Source: CAIUGU01 sp965279735 (GTDB lineage Bacteria; Pseudomonadota; Gammaproteobacteria; Steroidobacterales; Steroidobacteraceae). Taken from it: a stretch of DNA of 64,000 nt. The notes below the pieces were generated by a model. That model was not told the origin of the DNA. It saw only the letters and a program-made list of their open reading frames with translations, and ran no database searches. The translations under genes and the position numbers were made by a program. Positions 59,332 to 64,000 of this stretch are shown here, in pieces. The stretch lies in assembly GCA_965279735.1 (NCBI GenBank), contig OZ257260.1:3720001-3784000 (forward strand), read 5' to 3'. The stretch's first letter is position 1. Every line of letters begins with the position of its first letter.

Positions 59332-59629
59332 CGACTGCAATTACAAAAACTCATGCGCAACACTTCAATGGTCGTTGCGCGATTCCGACAAGGGCAAGTT
59401 GCTGCGCTGCGCGATTGACGTAGGAACCCGTGCAGCGTAAATCGTCTGCATACATTTCGTTACACAGTTACACAAATCAAAACATCTGTTGTTGAAAAGT
59501 CACAAGCAGGGTGGTTAACCGCACCAGCCTGTTGCAGCTAGCGGAAGTCTGCAGAAATGGAAGTCGCGCGGTTTCGATAACGTCTAGAAGTTTCGGTTCG
59601 TTTTTTACAGGGCACAGGGGGATTCATCC
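59332..59629 (+). other. Leader region of the first TonB receptor gene
   Basis: No gene seen in these 298 bases. It contains GTTACACA twice in direct tandem (59459-59474), a possible activator or promoter element, and CAGGGGGA shortly before the start at 59630 as ribosome-binding site. Confidence 0.5.
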
Positions 59630-62407
59630 ATGTCGACTCATCGTCGCAACAAAGCGATCTATGCGGCTGCAAGTATTGCAGCAGTAGCGTGGCTGCCGAC
59701 GGGCGCATATGCCGCCCAGGCACAACAATCAGTTTCCAGCGCCATCGAGGAAGTGCTCGTGACGGCACGCCGTCGTGAGGAAAGCCTGCAGGACGTGCCG
59801 ATCGCGATCTCCGCGTTCGGTGGCGAAAACCTCCAGCAGCGTGGCGTTGATTCGATCCAGAACATGAACGCCATTGCGCCCAACCTCTCGGTCATGGGCG
59901 GTGGCAACTCCGGTGAATCGCAGGCCACGTTCCGTGTCCGCGGCATGCCTGGCGTCTCCGTCTACATCGACGGTGTCGATCAGCCCACTACCGACGGTCT
60001 GTTGACCATGGGCGTCGTGGAAGTGGATCGCATCGAAGTATTGCGTGGCCCGCAAGGCACGCTATTCGGTAACGGCTCATTGGGTGGTGCCGTGTCTTAC
60101 GTGACCAAGGCTCCGGCCGACACGTTTGGCGCGCGGGTGCAGGCAACTGTTGGGTCTTTCAATCGTCGCGATTTCCAGGTCTCGGTCGATCTGCCCCTTT
60201 CCGACACTTTCAAGACCAAGTTCACGGCAGCCAGCATGTCCCGTGACGGATTCGTGAACAGCACGGTCATCGACCGCAGCTACGGCGATGTAAACGACGA
60301 ACTGTTCCGCGCCGACTTTTTGTGGAAGCCCACTGACAGCATCAGCGCGCGGTATAACGTCGAGCAGTCGAACACGGATCGCCTCGGGCCTGCGCGTGTA
60401 GTGTGGGAAATCGGTGGAGTGGGTACACGTACCACGCCGGGCGGCGCAGTGTTCAACACCAACCCTCAGCTGCAGGCGTATATCAACGCCAACGATGTCT
60501 TCTACAACAACGCGAACAACACCTCAGGTCAGTCGTATAGTCAGGTGCTCGACAAGTACGACACGAAGGTCAACTGGGAAACGCACGGCATCGTCATCGA
60601 CACCATCCGCCACACACTGGACCTTGGCTGGGAAATCAATGACACGTTCCGGGTTCGCGGCATCAGCGGCTACAAGGAGCTGAAACGCGTTACGCAGGTG
60701 GATTTCGACGGCGCAGCGGAAGTCATCCTGCTCGAACGTCTGAACAACACCAACACCCGCAGCTTCAGCCAGGAGCTCCAGCTTCTCGGTACTCATGAGA
60801 AGGTCGACTGGGTTTTGGGCGGCTTCTACCAGAAGCAGAGCACCAACGGCCGTGGCGTTACCTGGGGAATGCCTGAATTCACCTGCGACATGCCTGGCTT
60901 CGCTGATGCAACCGCACGTGGTGTAACGACAACGGACCGGCTCAATTGCTATAACACGCGGGCCCGGGCGCTCAACCGCGATGCTCTGCAGCTCAACACT
61001 GCGCGCGGTACCGCACCGACAGCTGGGGAGCTGGGCTTGCTGACTGCCAATTCGATCGGAGCACAGGCGACCGCTTTGGGTGTGAACCCAGGTGTCTTTG
61101 CCGGAGCGGCTGCCAACAATGCTGATACCGGCAATCTGACGGAGCAGACAACCAAGGCGATTTTCGGCGACGTGACCTGGCGGTTGACCGACAAGCTCAG
61201 CGTAGCTGCGGGCTTGCGTTATAGCGAAGACGAGAATCCGGGGTCGATCAGCTTGCGGCAGCACACGACCTCGCGGGCGCCGCTGTTCCCGGATACTGAC
61301 ATCAACAACTTCTGGGGTTTCCTCGAGACCAATGCGGCTGGCCAGCCGTTGCCAGCTAGAGCCAACCCTACCAAGTTTGACGCTTTGACAAAGCGCTTGA
61401 CGTTCCAGTATCAGTGGACACCAGAACTGATGACGTACATCGGCTATTCCGACGGTTATCAGCCCGGTGGCACTTCGCAGGTGGGCGCCAACATTCTCTC
61501 CGTTACCCCAGTGCCTGCCTCAGGGGTCTGCGCTTCGACGGCAAGACTGTCACAGGGAAGTTGCATCAGCGGCTACATGCGCAACATCTTCATCGACAAT
61601 CCCGCGGGCAACGACGTGTACGGCCAGCTGAATCCTCTGCTGCGTGATGAGCAGACGGTGAAGAGCTATGAGCTGGGTATGCGCGCCGACTGGTTTGATG
61701 GTCGCCTGCGTACGAATGCGACAGTGTTCTTTACGGATTGGCAGAATATTCCGGTCAGCGCCTACCATGCGACCACGTGGTGGGATACCGACGGCGATGC
61801 CGGCGGCTTTGCTGACGCGCAGATCGACGTCGACGGTACACCTGGCGCGGACGTCTACTTCTTCCCGTCTCTGTATACGGTGGGCGTCGCGAAGGCGGAG
61901 GCCAAGGGTGTCGAGCTGGAAACGGCTTGGGCGGCAACCGATGCATTGCGCTTCAACCTTAACGTCGGTTACCTCAAGACTGAGTACACCGAGGTCGGTC
62001 CGAACGCAGCAGACTTTGCCAATGGTGGCAAGTTGCCTTTCGCAGCGGTAAGCGCAGGTAGCCGATTCCAAGGGGCACCTGAATGGACCGCGAACGTCGG
62101 CGCCGCGTACGAGTTCGGCATGGCGAGCGGCGCAGCGATCACTCCGCGCCTCGACTACACCTGGTCTGACGAATACACCCTGCAGACGGGTGAAGTGCTG
62201 CAGCGTGTGCAGGAAGCCTATGGCTTGCTGAACGCGCGCATCACTTACGATTCGGGCGGTCCCTGGAACGTGGCACTCTCGGGCAGCAACCTGACCAACG
62301 AGTACTACTTCAATTCGGGCTTCTTCACGAAGGCGGAACAGATCCACTTCATGACGGTAGGTCGCCCGGCGGAATATGCACTCACGTTCAACTTCCGCTT
62401 CGAGTGA
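59630..62407 (+). CDS. TonB-dependent outer-membrane receptor, copy 1
   Basis: A 925-residue receptor. Signal peptide about 1-28 (AAASIAAVAWLPTGAYA), then a TonB-box-like IEEVLVTARRREESLQDVPI and the plug domain (GVDSIQNMNAIAPNLSVMGG, RIEVLRGPQGTLFGNGSLGG, VSYVTKAP). The barrel fills residues about 190-925 and ends in Phe-x-Phe-Arg-Phe-Glu, close to the usual aromatic terminus. An insertion with several Cys and many Asn/Ala (about 415-500) forms probable extracellular loops. The VTARRREESLQDVPI type is common in degraders of hydrophobic or aromatic substrates; the ligand is unknown. A strongly similar receptor follows. Confidence 0.93.
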   Translation: MSTHRRNKAIYAAASIAAVAWLPTGAYAAQAQQSVSSAIEEVLVTARRREESLQDVPIAISAFGGENLQQRGVDSIQNMNAIAPNLSVMGGGNSGESQATFRVRGMPGVSVYIDGVDQPTTDGLLTMGVVEVDRIEVLRGPQGTLFGNGSLGGAVSYVTKAPADTFGARVQATVGSFNRRDFQVSVDLPLSDTFKTKFTAASMSRDGFVNSTVIDRSYGDVNDELFRADFLWKPTDSISARYNVEQSNTDRLGPARVVWEIGGVGTRTTPGGAVFNTNPQLQAYINANDVFYNNANNTSGQSYSQVLDKYDTKVNWETHGIVIDTIRHTLDLGWEINDTFRVRGISGYKELKRVTQVDFDGAAEVILLERLNNTNTRSFSQELQLLGTHEKVDWVLGGFYQKQSTNGRGVTWGMPEFTCDMPGFADATARGVTTTDRLNCYNTRARALNRDALQLNTARGTAPTAGELGLLTANSIGAQATALGVNPGVFAGAAANNADTGNLTEQTTKAIFGDVTWRLTDKLSVAAGLRYSEDENPGSISLRQHTTSRAPLFPDTDINNFWGFLETNAAGQPLPARANPTKFDALTKRLTFQYQWTPELMTYIGYSDGYQPGGTSQVGANILSVTPVPASGVCASTARLSQGSCISGYMRNIFIDNPAGNDVYGQLNPLLRDEQTVKSYELGMRADWFDGRLRTNATVFFTDWQNIPVSAYHATTWWDTDGDAGGFADAQIDVDGTPGADVYFFPSLYTVGVAKAEAKGVELETAWAATDALRFNLNVGYLKTEYTEVGPNAADFANGGKLPFAAVSAGSRFQGAPEWTANVGAAYEFGMASGAAITPRLDYTWSDEYTLQTGEVLQRVQEAYGLLNARITYDSGGPWNVALSGSNLTNEYYFNSGFFTKAEQIHFMTVGRPAEYALTFNFRFE

Positions 62408-62460
62408 TTTGAGTTCTTGAAGAACAAAAGCTAAGCAAGAAGGACAATAAGCATGGCCAG

Positions 62461-62493
62461 CCCCGGGATCGAAAGATCCCGGGGTTTTTTTTT
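62461..62493 (+). terminator. Rho-independent terminator
   Basis: CCCCGGGATC-GAAA-GATCCCGGGG, a perfect 10-bp stem with a GAAA tetraloop, followed by nine T. It ends the first receptor transcript 53 bases after its stop. Confidence 0.97.
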
Positions 62494-62883
62494 GGCCAGG
62501 ACTTTGCGCATTTCCATCGATGCTGCAATGCACATTGTTGTTTCGCAGTGCACCTGTCAAAACCCCGCCTTCCTGGCCGCAGTGGACTAACTCCAATCGC
62601 TGCTTCGAGTTTTTTCAAGGGGCAGTTGCTACGCAGCATTTTGCAGTGCGATAAATACTGCCCGCGCGTTGACGCTGTCGGCTCCCTCGTTTAAACAGGC
62701 GGCCCCTCCTGTGCGTGTTGTTGCGAAAAAAGCACAAGAGGCCCAAAGCGCGTTTCTCTAAAACCATTGTTTTATCAAGGTTAAGAGAGGCGCATTGGCG
62801 CAGGAAATTCTGATGTTGCTTTTACGCAGTAGGAAGGCCCAAGCGTCTGCTCGATCGTTCATCCATTTTTAGGGGGTTCTTAA
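62494..62883 (+). other. Intergenic region before the second TonB receptor
   Basis: No coding region or structured RNA recognised in these 390 bases. A separate promoter for the second receptor must lie here because of the strong terminator upstream. TTTTTAGGGG shortly before the GTG supplies the ribosome-binding site. Confidence 0.5.
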
Positions 62884-64000
62884 GTGAACAAACGGACCAA
62901 GGCTATTTACGCAGTTGCCGGACTGGCAGCGGCAAGTTGGCTGCCCACTGGCGCATACGCCCAGGCACCAGAACAAAGTGTCGCAGGCGCGATTGAAGAA
63001 GTGCTCGTTACGGCTCGCCGCCGTGAAGAAAGCCTGCAGGAAGTGCCCATCGCGATCTCCGCGTTCGGCGGCGAAGACCTCACGCAGCGTGGCGTTGATT
63101 CAGTCCAGAACATGAATGCCATTGCCCCGAACCTGTCCGTCATGGGCGGCGGCGCAACTGGCGAATCGCAGGGCAGCTTCCGCGTCCGCGGTATTCCCGG
63201 CGTTTCGGTGTACATCGACGGCGTGTACCAGGCCTCGACCGACGGCCTGCTGACGACCAGCGTCGTTGAAGTGGATCGTATCGAAGTGCTGCGTGGCCCC
63301 CAGGGCACGCTGTTCGGCAACTCGTCGCTCGGCGGTGCCGTTCACTACATCACCAAGGCACCTGGTGACACATTCGGTGGACGCGTGCAGGCAACAGCCG
63401 GCAGCTTCAACCGCCGCGACTTCCAGTTTGCCGTTGACGTGCCGCTGACCGACACGTTCTCGTCGAAGCTGACGTTCGCCAGCCAGTCGCGAGACGGCTT
63501 CGTCAACAGCCAGGTCATCGACCGCGCCTATGGTGACGTCAACGACGAGCTCTATCGCGCAGACTTCATGTGGAAGCCGATCGATGGGCTGAGCATCCGC
63601 TACAACGCGGAACAGGCCAACACGAATCGTGATGGTCCCGCTCGCGTAGTCCGCAACATCGGTGCAGCCACTTATTTCCCGGGCACCAACACCAGCAGCA
63701 ACCCGCAGATCCAGGCGTACCAGAACGTCGGCGTGTTCTACAACAACGTCAACAATGCCTCGGGCTTCGCCGGCGGCAACGTCGGTGAGTACGAGACCCG
63801 TATCGGTTGGGAAAATCCCGGCCTCGTGATCGACGTGCAGCGTCACTCGCTCGATGCCAACTGGGACATCAACGACAGCTTCCACCTCCGTTCGATCAGC
63901 GGCTACCGCGAAACCACCCGCGCCGTGCAGACGGATTTCGACGGTGCCCAGGAAGTGCGGCTGCTGGAGCGTGACTTCCGCGCCCGCTCGATGCAGTTCT
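62884..64000 (+). CDS. TonB-dependent outer-membrane receptor, copy 2, partial
   Basis: The first 372 residues of a second receptor; the rest lies beyond the window. It starts with GTG (NKRTKAIYAVAGLAAASW), with a signal peptide ending near GAYAQA, then IEEVLVTARRREESLQEVPI and a plug (RVRGIPGVSVYIDGVYQAST, RIEVLRGPQGTLFGNSSLGG) largely identical to copy 1. The barrel part diverges progressively, notably after about residue 250 where one has GGVGTRTTPGGAVFNTN and the other GAATYFPGTNTSSN. Tandem duplication followed by divergence of the ligand-facing loops is the simplest reading. Confidence 0.93.
   Translation, partial: MNKRTKAIYAVAGLAAASWLPTGAYAQAPEQSVAGAIEEVLVTARRREESLQEVPIAISAFGGEDLTQRGVDSVQNMNAIAPNLSVMGGGATGESQGSFRVRGIPGVSVYIDGVYQASTDGLLTTSVVEVDRIEVLRGPQGTLFGNSSLGGAVHYITKAPGDTFGGRVQATAGSFNRRDFQFAVDVPLTDTFSSKLTFASQSRDGFVNSQVIDRAYGDVNDELYRADFMWKPIDGLSIRYNAEQANTNRDGPARVVRNIGAATYFPGTNTSSNPQIQAYQNVGVFYNNVNNASGFAGGNVGEYETRIGWENPGLVIDVQRHSLDANWDINDSFHLRSISGYRETTRAVQTDFDGAQEVRLLERDFRARSMQF

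Noticed and set aside
59459..59474. Tandem GTTACACA repeat as a second sigma-54 activator site
   Set aside because: It resembles one arm of the dyad at 592-605, but it is a direct rather than inverted repeat, and no -24/-12 promoter lies between it and the receptor gene.
1..64000. CRISPR array, prophage or insertion sequence
   Set aside because: No regularly spaced direct repeats with unique spacers, and no Cas, integrase, transposase or phage structural protein was seen; the only tandem array is the palindromic one at 57.3-57.8 kb.

Overview
The window is a gene-dense, high-GC bacterial chromosome segment. Outer-membrane lipoproteins, TolC/HlyD export proteins, TonB-dependent receptors, a sigma-54 activator and LysR control show a Gram-negative proteobacterium. 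The tandem receptors and the MBL-hydrolase/DUF6152 cluster resemble those of aromatic- or steroid-degrading Gammaproteobacteria such as Steroidobacterales or Nevskiales; that placement is an inference. I saw no CRISPR array, transposase, integrase or phage gene.

Layout. 1-1.9 kb: a sigma-54 activator (cut by the window edge) faces two envelope lipoproteins that have a near-consensus -24/-12 promoter. 2-4 kb: an OsmC protein, tRNA-Phe(GAA) with hairpins behind it, and a MNT-type nucleotidyltransferase followed by a frameshifted HEPN-like partner. 4-10.6 kb: housekeeping and stress genes (esterase, PNPOx-like protein, large catalase, BrkB-type membrane protein, a tiny DUF3309 gene, a DUF5924/DUF2914 membrane protein). 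10.7-18.2 kb: a Kai signalling island with hybrid kinase, KaiC, KaiB, KaiB and a second hybrid kinase, the last four genes overlapping. 18.7-35.7 kb: one apparent operon with a 3747-residue protein carrying an LEPR-XLL-like motif, DUF4347 and eleven VCBS repeats, then a TolC-like lipoprotein, a short HlyD-like adaptor, a GAF-like/HlyD adaptor and a PqqD-like/M50 protease/HlyD fusion. No ABC ATPase is encoded there. A rhomboid protease follows. This is the best candidate for an under-described system in the window.

36.4-50 kb is an aromatic and organic-acid catabolic region. On the minus strand lies pcaHG-pobA, and on the plus strand an MFS aromatic-acid carrier, glcDEF, pcaB and pcaC. Together they take 4-hydroxybenzoate through protocatechuate to beta-ketoadipate enol-lactone. 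Two more carriers and a PYROXD2/phytoene-desaturase-like oxidoreductase follow.

50-59.4 kb: an outer-membrane protein, an EamA transporter, a TPR protein, and a LysR regulator divergent from a ring-cleaving dioxygenase. A distant alpha/beta hydrolase (58.6 kb) carries the same promoter box as the dioxygenase, suggesting a small aromatic or quinone-response regulon. Between them lie an MBL hydrolase/DUF6152/unknown exported-protein cluster and a 125-bp tandem palindrome array. The window closes with two tandem paralogous TonB-dependent receptors, the second cut by the window end.

Starts were moved inward from the longest reading frame where a ribosome-binding site or family length favoured it. 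All family calls come from reading motifs; no database search was run.
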